Assembly (NCBI RefSeq): GCF_900129485.1
Contig: NZ_FQVW01000014.1
Coordinates: 1-64,000, forward strand
Length of the DNA stretch: 64,000 bases
Source of the DNA: Ornithinibacillus halophilus
Lineage (GTDB): Bacteria > Bacillota > Bacilli > Bacillales > Amphibacillaceae
Reading direction: 5' to 3'
Shown in pieces: positions 1 through 8,212 of this stretch. The notes under the pieces were generated by a model, which searched no databases, was not told where the DNA came from, and worked only from the letters and a program-made list of their open reading frames with translations. The number at the start of each line of letters is the position of its first letter. Within the stretch, counting starts at the first letter, position 1. Position numbers and translations under genes: made by a program.

Positions 1-93
1 ATAATGACTTTAGAACTATTTTAACATTTATTGTCGAATCTTTGTATGGGGGCTCTTAATTGAGTGGGATTTTGGACTGAGCTTTAAATGGGG

Positions 94-518
94 GTGAGCG
101 AGTTTCACTGCTTGGGGAGCAACTTCTACCAGGGGGCGAGCGAGTTTTACTGCTTGGGGAGCGACTTTCACCCGGGGGCGAGCGAGTTTTACTGCTTGGG
201 GAGCAACTTTCACCTGGGGCGAGCGAGTTTTACTACTTGGGGAGCGAATCTTACCCGGGGCGAGCGAGTTTTACTGCAAGGGGAGCGAATTCTACCTGGG
301 GCGAGCGAGTTTTACTACTTGGGGAGCGACTTTCACCCGGGGGCGAGCGAGTTTTACTGCTTGGGGAGCAACTTTCACCTGGGGCGAGCGAGTTTCACTG
401 CTTGGGGAGCGAATTTACCGGTGGCGAGCGAGTTTTACTACTTGGGGAGCGATTTTTACTTGGGGCGAGCGAGTTCTACTGCTTGGGGAGCGAATTCCAC
501 TCCAGGGCGAGCACGACA
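94..518 (+). repeat. G-rich tandem repeat array 1
   Basis: About ten imperfect units of roughly 42 bp, each made of two similar halves beginning GGGGAGCGA or GGGGCGAGCGAG followed by a short TTTTACT-like or TTCTACC-like stretch. Because 42 is a multiple of three, several frames stay open and give Ser/Glu/Gly-rich translations with no initiation signals; I do not regard these as genes. The same family recurs near 5.5, 11.6, 34.2 and 35.6 kb, always with the G-rich strand on top. The first 93 bases of the window hold nothing I recognise. Confidence 0.9.
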
Positions 519-604
519 CTCCAACTCCAAAGAGCGTAATCTCCTTAATCATACCTTGTACCTTTATTGAATATACATATATAGAATAAGGGGAGGTATT
601 TAAA

Positions 605-994
605 TTGGAATTACATACCGTTGATGAAAATGCTCTGGAAAAAGGGTTGGAGGTTTATGCTAAAGAAGAACATATCATTTATAAAGATATAAATGCAGAA
701 TTAATAGCAACTAAAGAAGCTCGTTTGGTGAAAGCACGAATTGAATATTGGCAAAGTGAATTTGTGAATCCATACAATACCAAAAAGGCTCTATATGTCG
801 TTTATCGTCGGTTTGGGACAAATGATTTGAATCAGTTACCTTTAGAACATATTTTTACAATCAATCAGAAACCTCATTGTTGGAAATGCAATCGTTCGTT
901 AGATCAACTGACAATGGAGATTTGCTCTACATGCGAAATGATTAAATGTCCTCATGATGGAGCGTGTAGCCAAGGTTGTTCAACTAAAAATTAA
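605..994 (+). CDS. small zinc-ribbon-like hypothetical protein
   Basis: A 129-residue soluble protein starting at a TTG codon, chosen because GGGGAGG lies eight bases upstream. The N-terminal 80 residues are mixed alpha/beta without a motif I know. The C-terminus has Cys pairs CWKC, CSTC and later CPHDGACSQGC (about residues 98-126), which looks like one or two treble-clef or zinc-ribbon sites. No neighbour suggests a role: it lies between a repeat array and a convergent alcohol dehydrogenase. I do not recognise the family. It is probably a metal-binding protein of unknown function. Confidence 0.8.
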   Translation: MELHTVDENALEKGLEVYAKEEHIIYKDINAELIATKEARLVKARIEYWQSEFVNPYNTKKALYVVYRRFGTNDLNQLPLEHIFTINQKPHCWKCNRSLDQLTMEICSTCEMIKCPHDGACSQGCSTKN

Positions 995-1024
995 GGCTAG
1001 GAAGTCGTATCCCCTCCTAGCCTT
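993..1024. terminator. bidirectional hairpin terminator
   Basis: The inverted repeat AAGGCTAGGA / TCCTAGCCTT with a 12-base loop sits between two convergent genes and probably ends both transcripts. Confidence 0.75.
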
Positions 1025-1032
1025 GTTCCCAT

Positions 1033-2055
1033 TTATTTTTTATTCATATCAATAACCATGCGTCCTTGGATTTTTCCTTGTTCCATTTCTTCAAAGATGT
1101 CATTAACTTCATGTAAACATCTTGTCTCAACGATTGGAACAACTTTTCCTTCTGCACCAAATTGGAAAGCTTCTTCTAGATCTTTTCTTGTACCAACTAA
1201 AGATCCTACAATTTCAATTCCATCTAATACTGTTTTTACAATCTCCAGGTCCATTGTTTCTGGTGGAAGTCCAACAGCAACAACTTTAGAAGTCGCACGA
1301 ACAGAGTTCACTGCTTGATTGAATGCTACTTTGGATACAGCTGTTACAACGGCAGCGTGTGCTCCTCCAACTTTTTCCTGGATCCATTCACCAGCATCAT
1401 CAACATTAAGTGGGTTAACTACAAGGTCTGCACCAATTTCTTTTGCTAAATCTAATTTATCATCATTTATATCAATCGCAATTACTTTTGCATTAAATAC
1501 GTTTTTCGCATATTGAATAGCTAGGTTTCCTAATCCACCACAGCCATAGATCGCAATCCATTGTCCTGGTTTAATATTAGAAACTTTTATTGCTTTATAA
1601 CAAGTAACACCTGCACATGTGATACTACTTGCTTGGGCTGGATCTAATCCTTCAGGTACTTTCACAGCATAGTCTGCTTCTACAATGCACTGTTCAGCCA
1701 TTGCACCATCTACAGTAAAGCCGGCATTTTTCACGTCACGGCAAAATGTTTCTCGTCCAGTTAAACAATATTCACATGTTCCACACCCTTGGTAGAACCA
1801 CGCAATACTCACACGATCACCAACTTTTAAGCTTGAAACGTCAGGAGCAATCTCTTTAACAATTCCGATCCCTTCATGGCCTGGGATACGCCCTGGCACT
1901 TCACCAAAGTCCCCTTTTGCCACATGTAAATCAGTGTGGCAAACACCGCAATATTCAACATCAACAAGAGCTTGACCGGAAGCTAATTTTGGTAATTCTA
2001 CTTCTTTAATATCCACTTTACCTTTATTTTCTGCACTAACCACTGCTGCTTTCAT
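1033..2055 (-). CDS. adhP: zinc-dependent alcohol dehydrogenase
   Basis: A 340-residue medium-chain dehydrogenase/reductase that would interconvert primary alcohols such as ethanol and their aldehydes with NAD(H). The N-terminal GroES-like part carries the catalytic zinc motif CGVCHTDLH and GHEGIG. A structural zinc loop ([15 protein letters not shown]) follows near residue 95-110, and a Rossmann motif (GCGGLGNLA) near 172. Length and motif order match the AdhP/AdhT type of Bacillaceae. The start follows a GGGGGA ribosome site. It is monocistronic with its own promoter and two Rex-type operators, so expression should rise when NADH accumulates under oxygen limitation. Confidence 0.93.
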   Translation of the reverse strand: MKAAVVSAENKGKVDIKEVELPKLASGQALVDVEYCGVCHTDLHVAKGDFGEVPGRIPGHEGIGIVKEIAPDVSSLKVGDRVSIAWFYQGCGTCEYCLTGRETFCRDVKNAGFTVDGAMAEQCIVEADYAVKVPEGLDPAQASSITCAGVTCYKAIKVSNIKPGQWIAIYGCGGLGNLAIQYAKNVFNAKVIAIDINDDKLDLAKEIGADLVVNPLNVDDAGEWIQEKVGGAHAAVVTAVSKVAFNQAVNSVRATSKVVAVGLPPETMDLEIVKTVLDGIEIVGSLVGTRKDLEEAFQFGAEGKVVPIVETRCLHEVNDIFEEMEQGKIQGRMVIDMNKK

Positions 2056-2085
2056 TAAAAATTCCCCCTAAAAGGCATAAGATGT

Positions 2086-2103
2086 TTGTGAATATATTCA
2101 CAA
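2086..2103. promoter_or_regulatory. Rex operator (perfect) before adhP
   Basis: TTGTGAATATATTCACAA matches the TTGTGAA-N4-TTCACAA palindrome bound by the NADH-sensing repressor Rex. It lies just downstream of the adhP -10 element, over the expected transcription start, a position suited to repression. Confidence 0.85.
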
Positions 2104-2107
2104 ATAA

Positions 2108-2136
2108 ATTATATATCAAACAATAATTACAGTCAA
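2108..2136 (-). promoter_or_regulatory. sigma-A promoter of adhP
   Basis: On the minus strand TTGACT (2136-2131) and TATAAT (2113-2108) are separated by 17 bases. The Rex palindrome starts about five bases downstream of the -10. Confidence 0.8.
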
Positions 2137-2149
2137 TAATAACAAATTT

Positions 2150-2169
2150 TATGTGAAACACTTCACGTT
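2150..2169. promoter_or_regulatory. second Rex-like operator
   Basis: TGTGAAACACTTCACG is a near match to the Rex palindrome, lying about 15 bases upstream of the adhP -35. Two spaced sites would allow cooperative repression. It is imperfect at both ends. Confidence 0.6.
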
Positions 2170-2278
2170 ATATGATTATTATGAAAAAGCTAAGTAATAA
2201 TTAAAGTTCACTGCATAGTCCTTTAGTTCAACTAAGAAACTTCCTAAAAATTTAATTGTTGTTTTTATTTTCTGACAT

Positions 2279-2307
2279 TTTACTTTAATTAAGTTACCTA
2301 TTATAAT
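2279..2307 (+). promoter_or_regulatory. promoter of the c-di-GMP gene pair
   Basis: TTTACT and TATAAT with a 17-base spacer lie about 29 bases before the diguanylate cyclase start codon. Confidence 0.6.
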
Positions 2308-2335
2308 ATTAATATTTGAAGTTCAGAGGTGAAGA

Positions 2336-3019
2336 ATGGGTTACACTGGAAGAATTACTATACTGATATTAATTACAACAACTACAGTTACCAATTTCAT
2401 CATTGCTGATAACATAGAGCCTCTTGCAATTGTTTTTAGCCTTATTTTCGTCGCTTTATCATGGTTTATCGGTGGTTTCTACGATAAGTACCATTTTCTT
2501 TCTTATCATGACTCGTTAACAAAAGTATTTAATCGCAGGTATGGATACATTTTCATTCCAAAAATGCTCTCACAAGCAAAGCGAAAAAATACCTCCATTG
2601 CTTTATTAACCATAGATATTGATCAATTTAAAACAATTAATGATACGTATGGTCATCAAGCTGGAGATGCTATTCTTTATAAAGTTTCCCAACTATTACA
2701 AACGAAGATTAGAAAAACAGACCGTATCATTAGATGGGGTGGCGATGAATTTCTATTAATCTGTCAAAACATGAATCGTGCAGATGCTATTGGTATGAAA
2801 AATAGACTACAAGATAGTTTAAATGGAACAATTCTAGAGAAGAACATAACCATTCAACTCTCAATTGGAATAGCTATATATCCTGAAGATGGTGAATCAT
2901 TGGATACATTAATTACTTTTTCAGATGAAAAAATGTATGAATCCAAAGCTAAAAACAAACAACATAACAATGAACTACTACAACAAGAAGATATTTTAGA
3001 CAAAGGGGATTATAGATGA
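2336..3019 (+). CDS. membrane diguanylate cyclase (GGDEF)
   Basis: A 227-residue protein that should make c-di-GMP from two GTP at the membrane. Two hydrophobic segments (about residues 6-24 and 29-46) precede a GGDEF domain. The catalytic motif GGDEF is intact at 135-139. The product-inhibition site RKTD (126-129) sits exactly five residues before it, so feedback control is expected. There is no separate sensor domain, so the short membrane anchor must carry any signal input. A weak AGAGGTG ribosome site precedes the ATG. Its end overlaps the next gene by four bases (ATGA), which suggests coupled synthesis of opposing enzymes. Confidence 0.95.
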   Translation: MGYTGRITILILITTTTVTNFIIADNIEPLAIVFSLIFVALSWFIGGFYDKYHFLSYHDSLTKVFNRRYGYIFIPKMLSQAKRKNTSIALLTIDIDQFKTINDTYGHQAGDAILYKVSQLLQTKIRKTDRIIRWGGDEFLLICQNMNRADAIGMKNRLQDSLNGTILEKNITIQLSIGIAIYPEDGESLDTLITFSDEKMYESKAKNKQHNNELLQQEDILDKGDYR

Positions 3020-4167
3020 AAAGGAAAATATTATCTGATTCACTGCTTTCCGAAGAAAAACTTGCAACCAAATGGTTTTTATGGTTATTTTATATACTTT
3101 ATCTTACCTATGATATTACTTATTATTACATTATCCCTATGGGTCCTTGGCAATTAGAAATTAATCAACCTAGAGCTGGATTAAATATTTTTATCTATAT
3201 CATTATGCTTGGTCTTCTGCCTTTAGCGATTCGGTTAATGAAAAAACAAAGGCCGGAACCGATAAAATATATTTACTTTATCGTATTCACCAGTTTGAAT
3301 TTAATCAATGACATTTGGGTCTATTGGGGAAGTGATGTCAGCTATGCCAATGGAAATATCATTGAACTTGTAATTCTTTTATTTTCCCCATTATTTATTA
3401 ATAAAAGATTCTTTTTCTTAGTATTCTTAGGAACTACTATAAAGTTCGTGCTGGTAGGATTAGCACTTCAAGATTCAATCGTAATATTACCTATATTACT
3501 TGTGTTCGTAATATCCCTACTATCTTCTATACTTTTATATCGTTTCCTCAGTTACGTAAAATCCGTGAAAGAATCATACAATAGACAGTTAGAGGGAATC
3601 GTTAAGGGAATTATTGCTACATTAGAACTGAAAGACCCATATACACGTGGGCATAGTGAACGTGTCGCTGATTATGCAATGAGTTTAGCTATTGAAACAG
3701 GTAAGTTTAAAAGTAATGAACTGACGAATTTTTATTACACTTGCCTTTTACATGATATTGGGAAAATCAATATTCCGGATGCGATTTTAGCAAAACCAGG
3801 AAAATTAACAGATGAAGAATTTGATTTAATTAAACAACATCCAACCGTTGGAGCAAAAGCAGTTCAGGATGTGGAAGGAATTTCAGAGCACATTGATATC
3901 ATCTCCCATCACCATGAACGCTGGGATGGAAAGGGCTATCCAGACGGACTTAAAGGAGAAGAGATTCCATATTTGGCACGTGTTACTGCTGTTGCAGATG
4001 CCTTTGATGCCATGACTTCATCCAGATCCTATCGTTCTGCTTTATCATTGGACGAAGCGTATAAACGGATCGTAGATGGAAAAGGTACACAATTTGACCC
4101 TGATTTGGTAGAAACATTTAAAAAGGTGTTCCCAGTTTGGAAGGACTATCACCAGAAGAATAACTAG
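3016..4167 (+). CDS. membrane HD-GYP c-di-GMP phosphodiesterase
   Basis: A 383-residue protein with about six transmembrane segments in residues 18-185 and a C-terminal HD-GYP domain. Signature motifs are present: the HD pair in LLHDIGK, HHHERWDGKGYPDG with the GYP triad, and ADAFDAMTSSRSYR. Such enzymes hydrolyse c-di-GMP to pGpG or GMP. It overlaps the diguanylate cyclase gene by four bases, so synthesis and breakdown are encoded as a unit and may be tuned by the same signal. The N-terminal membrane region resembles a sensor of unknown ligand. The stop lies 28 bases before a tiny Cys/Trp-rich ORF. Confidence 0.94.
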   Translation: MKRKILSDSLLSEEKLATKWFLWLFYILYLTYDITYYYIIPMGPWQLEINQPRAGLNIFIYIIMLGLLPLAIRLMKKQRPEPIKYIYFIVFTSLNLINDIWVYWGSDVSYANGNIIELVILLFSPLFINKRFFFLVFLGTTIKFVLVGLALQDSIVILPILLVFVISLLSSILLYRFLSYVKSVKESYNRQLEGIVKGIIATLELKDPYTRGHSERVADYAMSLAIETGKFKSNELTNFYYTCLLHDIGKINIPDAILAKPGKLTDEEFDLIKQHPTVGAKAVQDVEGISEHIDIISHHHERWDGKGYPDGLKGEEIPYLARVTAVADAFDAMTSSRSYRSALSLDEAYKRIVDGKGTQFDPDLVETFKKVFPVWKDYHQKNN

Positions 4168-4195
4168 ATAGCTTTGAAGGGGGGTGTCATACGTT

Positions 4196-4258
4196 ATGAA
4201 AATCCGTAAACTAAAAAAGATTACTGTAACTTGCTGGTGGTGCTTATGGCATCGTTAA
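4196..4258 (+). CDS. 20-residue Cys/Trp-rich peptide, possible modified-peptide precursor
   Basis: An ATG after GAAGGGGGG (spacing about 11 bases) opens a 20-codon frame: a basic N-terminal half (MKIRKLKKI) and a core TVTCWWCLWHR with two Cys and three Trp. A factor-independent terminator follows and then the PqqD-like/M50 protease gene, a layout often seen for small ribosomally made, modified peptides. I do not recognise the peptide family. An alternative is a leader peptide for tryptophan- or cysteine-dependent attenuation, because the tandem Trp codons precede a terminator. However, the downstream gene has no evident amino-acid role. Coding status rests on the ribosome site, composition and context only. 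Confidence 0.55.
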   Translation: MKIRKLKKITVTCWWCLWHR

Positions 4259-4274
4259 TTTAAAAAGCATGGTG

Positions 4275-4311
4275 GGATGCTAGGAGTAAATTCTAGCATC
4301 CTATTATTTTT
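4275..4311 (+). terminator. terminator/attenuator between peptide and protease genes
   Basis: A nine-base perfect stem GGATGCTAG / CTAGCATCC with a nine-base loop is followed by TATTATTTTT. Partial read-through would give much more peptide mRNA than protease mRNA. Confidence 0.85.
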
Positions 4312-4329
4312 AGAGAGGAATGATACTAG

Positions 4330-5514
4330 ATGAAGTTAACATCTCAGTCAACACTTTCTTTAACCCCCTTACAAATCCGTCAAGATAAGAAAAACTATAT
4401 AGTGGAAGATACTCAATCAGGAGAATTTTTTGAAATGCCTAAGGTTTGTATTGATGCGATTGAAAGAATGAAGACAGGCGAAACATTAGGGGAAATTGAA
4501 CATGTTCTAAAAGAAGCTTACCCTAACGAAGACGTTGAATTAATCCCATTTGCTAAGCAACTCATCGATTTCGGCCTAGTACAAACCGTAGACGGCGAAG
4601 AAATCACACATAAAAAGTCAAACCAAATGCCAGCAGGAATGCAATGGATCCCTGAAAAGTGGGGACGGTTCTTCTTTAACAAAATCACCAGTCGTATTTA
4701 TTTTCTACTATTCTTTGGAAATATCCTTTTCATTCTATGGAACCCTTCTCTCCTCCCGAGTTATAAGGATATATTTGTGTTTGATTCCATGATGGTTAAT
4801 ATAATTGTATTTATGGTCATTTCGCTACTGTTAATTTTGATTCATGAATTTGGACATGTTTTGGCGATTCGAGCACATGGTCTACCTGCCAAATTAGATA
4901 TTGGACGTCGTTTATTTTTTATCGTGTTTGAAACGGATTTAACACCAGCATGGAAGCTTGATTCCAAACAACGCAATCAGCTTTATTTTGCAGGATTAGC
5001 TTTTGAACAAGTCATTCTTTTTATAGCCTTTTCACTAATTCTTATTTATGGGAATGTGCACCCATTAGTTGGTGGATTGCTAGGCATTATCGTATTTGAC
5101 CTTGTCATTAAATTCATTTATCAATGTTGTTTCTACATGAAAACCGATTTATATTACGTCGTGGAAAATGTTACCAGCTGTTATAACCTCATGGAGCGTG
5201 GGAAAGAAGTATTAAAAAGTTGGAATCCAATTAGGAAAATAACTGCACATTCGGCTTTGGAGGAAAATGAGGATGATGAGAAAGTAATTCGCTATTATAG
5301 CGTGTTTTATGTATGTGGGGTTGTATTAACTTTTGGATTGTTTGTCATTTACTTCCTGCCTCAGACAGTGTATGCATTCACGAGAAGTATCAACCACGTA
5401 ATCGAACATCCAATGACAAACCCATACTTTTGGGATGGCATCGCCTTCCTCTTCCAAACTGTATTGATGGTAGGATTGTTCATTTGGGTTGGGCGTAGGA
5501 ATCGGGGAAAGTAG
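4330..5514 (+). CDS. PqqD-like domain fused to M50 membrane metalloprotease
   Basis: A 394-residue protein. Residues 1-90 resemble the PqqD/RRE-type peptide-recognition fold (short beta strands and a helix with EMPKVCIDAIERM). Then come about seven transmembrane segments. HEFGH at 172-176 sits in the third hydrophobic stretch (LLLILIHEFGHVLAIRAHG), the zinc site of site-2-type M50 proteases. The architecture resembles YydH-like and SkfC-like peptide-processing proteases. Expected role: recognise and cut or export a short peptide at the membrane, most likely the 20-residue product just upstream. A GAGAGGAA ribosome site supports the ATG. No radical-SAM or dedicated transporter gene lies beside it, so the pathway looks minimal or incomplete. 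Confidence 0.8.
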   Translation: MKLTSQSTLSLTPLQIRQDKKNYIVEDTQSGEFFEMPKVCIDAIERMKTGETLGEIEHVLKEAYPNEDVELIPFAKQLIDFGLVQTVDGEEITHKKSNQMPAGMQWIPEKWGRFFFNKITSRIYFLLFFGNILFILWNPSLLPSYKDIFVFDSMMVNIIVFMVISLLLILIHEFGHVLAIRAHGLPAKLDIGRRLFFIVFETDLTPAWKLDSKQRNQLYFAGLAFEQVILFIAFSLILIYGNVHPLVGGLLGIIVFDLVIKFIYQCCFYMKTDLYYVVENVTSCYNLMERGKEVLKSWNPIRKITAHSALEENEDDEKVIRYYSVFYVCGVVLTFGLFVIYFLPQTVYAFTRSINHVIEHPMTNPYFWDGIAFLFQTVLMVGLFIWVGRRNRGK

Positions 5515-5527
5515 TGGTATGGTTGGA

Positions 5528-5875
5528 TTATGGGTGTGAGTTTTACCTGTGGGGTGAGCACATTTTCAACTTTGGGGAGCGAGTTGACCTGGAGGGCGAG
5601 CACATTTTCAACTTTGGGGAGCGAGTTGACCTAGAGGGCGAGCACATTTTCAACTTTGGGGAGCGAGTTGAACCTGGGGACGAGCGTAGTCATCGTTACA
5701 TGGAGCGTGTTCTTCCCTGGGGTGATCACATTTTCACCGTTTGGGAGCGAGTTGACCTGGAGGGTGAGCACATTTTCAACTTTTGGGAGCGAATTCCCCT
5801 TGTGGACGAGCGTGCTCTACCCAAGGCCGAGCGTACACTCCCTCTACGGTGCACGCTCCCCAAAAAGACGAGCAT
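5528..5875 (+). repeat. G-rich tandem repeat array 2
   Basis: Units related to array 1, here with the variant GGGGAGCGAGTTGACC / GGGCGAGCACATTTTC. Three early copies are nearly identical and later ones decay. The array begins directly after the protease stop codon and includes a short inverted copy (GTGCACGCTCCCC) near its end. Open frames across it are artefacts. Confidence 0.88.
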
Positions 5876-5905
5876 AGAACCAAATCGCCCCCCTACACCA
5901 TCCCT

Positions 5906-6904
5906 CTAAAACAAGCTCAACTGGCTACTATCATCATCAATTTCATTTGTAATCCCGATAGAATCTACCACTTTATATAACCGATCATTAACGTCGTCTT
6001 TCTGTATAAATTCAATGGCACCTTGTTGCTCCACTTCTTTTAACACAATGCAAACATCACCAAAGATTTGATATGCCCCACTTGAATATTTGGCAGACGT
6101 CATTCCGTGGTTGATGATTAAATGTTCACATACTTCACTTGCCCAAAACTCAGACTCCCCTCTCTCTTTTATATATTGAAACACAGCGTTTTTTTCCTTA
6201 TTCGTTATGGATAGATTCCCATTTTCACTACCCTGTAAATCAAATTTTCTTTTGTTAACTTGAAACCTTTCACTCTGTCCTACCTTCTTCTTCTCTGCCT
6301 CACGTTTTTCAGCTAATTCTTCTTTATATCTCTTCTCTCGCCATTCAGCAAGAAGGTCTCTCAATCGCCTCACTTGCCTATCCAATAGAGGCAATTCTAA
6401 ATCTAATTGTTGCTGAATATCATTTGGAACATCAATTTCTGAAGGTAGATCAGCTATCCCTACTGTTGCCAACGTCCATTCTTCATCAACTTTTATTAGT
6501 ATTTCATCCATTTCGTAGTCAATTTTTTCTAATCCCTTTTTAATTTCCAAGGCTAGATGTGGTGGCAGACCAACATGCTCCTCGAAATGAACAATTCCAA
6601 ACTTCTTTACATCCCCAGTACTTCGGTTTTGCACGATATATTGATACCTCAAAGGTCTTCCACACTCGCATAATAGCTTTGGTTCCGCTCTACGCCATTC
6701 AGGACCTGCGTCAATATAATCGACAAACTCCCACTCAAAGGCAGCGTGATCATCTGCAGTAGTAGTGGCAGCTTTTTCCTTTGCCATGACATTTGCAAAT
6801 TCGGTACGCTTTCCCCTTTTCATCAATTCCTCTAAAAAAGTGCGTTGCTTTAAAGACAAACTTTTTAAAATAACATCTCTTTCCGCTTGTTTTAAATATT
6901 CCAT
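5906..6904 (-). CDS. hypothetical protein, probably DUF3895-type
   Basis: A 332-residue soluble protein. I chose the ATG at 6904 because AGGAGGAGGG lies just upstream; the longer frame adds only a glycine-rich run. Residues about 80-95 hold CECGRPLRYQY, a half zinc site. Residues 150-230 are charged and helical (LLDRQVRRLRDLLAEWREKR), probably coiled coil. The C-terminal 90 residues look like a small helical domain (VFQYIKERGESEFWASEVCEHL). The overall pattern fits DUF3895 proteins of Bacillus as I remember them, but that assignment is from memory. It stands alone between array 2 and speD. Function unknown. Confidence 0.75.
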   Translation of the reverse strand: MEYLKQAERDVILKSLSLKQRTFLEELMKRGKRTEFANVMAKEKAATTTADDHAAFEWEFVDYIDAGPEWRRAEPKLLCECGRPLRYQYIVQNRSTGDVKKFGIVHFEEHVGLPPHLALEIKKGLEKIDYEMDEILIKVDEEWTLATVGIADLPSEIDVPNDIQQQLDLELPLLDRQVRRLRDLLAEWREKRYKEELAEKREAEKKKVGQSERFQVNKRKFDLQGSENGNLSITNKEKNAVFQYIKERGESEFWASEVCEHLIINHGMTSAKYSSGAYQIFGDVCIVLKEVEQQGAIEFIQKDDVNDRLYKVVDSIGITNEIDDDSSQLSLF

Positions 6905-6988
6905 TCCTTTCCCTCCTCCTTTTAAAATAAAAAAACCAATGCCCATGTGTGCATTAGTCTAGTTGAATGAATTGAATTTTTGTATAAT

Positions 6989-7393
6989 CTATCTTTCTGC
7001 TTTTTCGGGAAGCTCACTCATTGGAGTCTTTGGTTTAATCGGCCCTCTTCCTCTTGGAATCTCTAAAACTTCGTTAGTTTTAGCATCGAGAGATTTAGCA
7101 ATGTGGTCAACAGCAATTAATGGGTCTACCTTATTGCCACAAGTGTACACATCAATGCTAGCGTACCCATGTTCAGGAAAACTGTGGATCGTTAAATGGG
7201 ATTCAGCGATAATGACGACACCACTTATTCCCTGAGGTGCAAATTGGTGAAAAACTACTTCTCGAATTTCGGCACCCGCTTTCAGTGCTGCTTCTACAAA
7301 GATTTTTTCTATTAAGTTAATATCATTTAAAATTGCTTCATTACAGTCCCAGAGTTCTGCAATAATTTGTCTCCCCATTACTTCCATGTTCAT
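6989..7393 (-). CDS. speD: S-adenosylmethionine decarboxylase proenzyme
   Basis: A 134-residue prokaryotic class-1B SpeD/SpeH proenzyme. It self-cleaves and makes decarboxylated SAM, the aminopropyl donor for spermidine. The cleavage motif [16 protein letters not shown] is intact; self-cleavage between Glu64 and Ser65 would give the pyruvoyl group. The length matches the B. subtilis enzyme plus a short tail. The start could be the first ATG or the second ATG two codons later, which is better spaced from AAGGGGA. It is transcribed divergently from an operon whose last gene encodes the matching aminopropyltransferase. Its leader carries a long hairpin that could act in regulation. Confidence 0.96.
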   Translation of the reverse strand: MNMEVMGRQIIAELWDCNEAILNDINLIEKIFVEAALKAGAEIREVVFHQFAPQGISGVVIIAESHLTIHSFPEHGYASIDVYTCGNKVDPLIAVDHIAKSLDAKTNEVLEIPRGRGPIKPKTPMSELPEKAER

Positions 7394-7430
7394 AAGTCCC
7401 CTTTAATACTCAGTAAATAGCTAAGCCTTT

Positions 7431-7471
7431 AGTACAGGTTGCAAAGATGTTTAGCACCGGACGCCTGTACT
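7431..7471 (-). promoter_or_regulatory. long hairpin in the speD leader
   Basis: The perfect inverted repeat AGTACAGG / CCTGTACT encloses a 25-base loop within the roughly 110-nt untranslated leader of speD. There is no U-tract on the transcribed strand, so it is not a simple terminator. I cannot match it to a riboswitch class. Confidence 0.5.
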
Positions 7472-7512
7472 TTTTAGTAAATATTCTCTTCTATAAAACA
7501 TATATATAGTGG

Positions 7513-7541
7513 AGTATAAACTGTCCATATATTTTTTGCAA
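7513..7541 (-). promoter_or_regulatory. sigma-A promoter of speD
   Basis: On the minus strand TTGCAA (7541-7536) and TATACT (7518-7513) have a 17-base spacer. Transcription should start near 7506, leaving a leader of about 110 bases. Confidence 0.75.
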
Positions 7542-7555
7542 TGCACGAATTTTTT

Positions 7556-7581
7556 TGAAACCTTTTAGATAATTAATCGTA
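7556..7581 (+). promoter_or_regulatory. sigma-W-type promoter of the psp operon
   Basis: TGAAAC, exactly 16 bases, then CGTA is the sigma-W (ECF, envelope stress) consensus. It lies 43 bases before the first gene. PspA genes of Bacillus are known sigma-W targets, which supports the call. Confidence 0.85.
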
Positions 7582-7624
7582 TTACATCGTGTAACCATTT
7601 AAAACCGAATAAAGAGGTGAAGCT

Positions 7625-8137
7625 GTGGGGCTATTTTCTAATATTTTTTCCAAAAATAAGAATAGGGAACCGGCACCGAAGGAAAGAACTGTACTATCGA
7701 TTAAAGTCGGGGACATTGTTACCTATGACCTCGTAGACTATGAAGTAGTTGGAAAAATTACGTATCGGGATGGGAATTATGAATGGTATGGATACCAATT
7801 GTTGGAAGGCCATGATACCATTTGGTTATCGGCTGAAATGGATGACGAGTTAGAACTTGGCGTCTATCGAAAAATTCAACTCCCTGTCACGAAACCCTAT
7901 CCAAAAGAACTCACCTACGAAAATAAAACCTACTACTTACAGGAGCAGGGAACTGCAAGAGTTATTGGAGAAGGAAGAAGCTCCAAGTTAACCGGCTCTG
8001 AAACGAATTATGCAGACTATACAGATACAAATGAAACGACATCAATTAGTCTGGAATCATGGGGTTCTGAAATAGAAGCAAGCATTGGCCACCCCGTCGA
8101 AGCTTATGAATTCAAAATTACTGCAGGATCTAGGTAG
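7625..8137 (+). CDS. DUF4178 domain protein
   Basis: A 170-residue soluble protein starting at GTG after AAGAGGTGAAG. The segment SIKVGDIVTYDLVDYEVVGKITYRDGNYEWYGYQLL, followed by WLSAEMDDELELGVYRKI, matches the beta-rich DUF4178 fold. DUF4178 genes frequently accompany pspA and polyamine genes, as here. A role in membrane-stress or polyamine metabolism is inferred only from that company. First gene of a five-gene run under a sigma-W-type promoter. Confidence 0.85.
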   Translation: MGLFSNIFSKNKNREPAPKERTVLSIKVGDIVTYDLVDYEVVGKITYRDGNYEWYGYQLLEGHDTIWLSAEMDDELELGVYRKIQLPVTKPYPKELTYENKTYYLQEQGTARVIGEGRSSKLTGSETNYADYTDTNETTSISLESWGSEIEASIGHPVEAYEFKITAGSR

Positions 8138-8212
8138 AAAGAAAAGCGCAGAGAGCCACTCTGTTTTTTCAAAAAGAACCTTGCAGAATGTAAAATATAA
8201 GGAGGAAAATAC

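Noticed and set aside
94-518. CRISPR array
   Set aside because: Units are contiguous and diverged, with no unique spacers and no cas genes.
88-570. Ser/Glu/Gly-rich open frames inside the five repeat arrays
   Set aside because: The 42-bp unit keeps several frames open on both strands; no ribosome sites, and the same translations occur in all frames.
2152-2180. Sigma-W promoter near TGAAAC at 2154
   Set aside because: No CGTA at the required 16-base distance; the TGAAAC belongs to the second Rex-like palindrome.
7431-7471. Terminator upstream of speD
   Set aside because: It lacks a U-tract on the transcribed strand and lies inside the leader; kept as a hairpin of unknown role.
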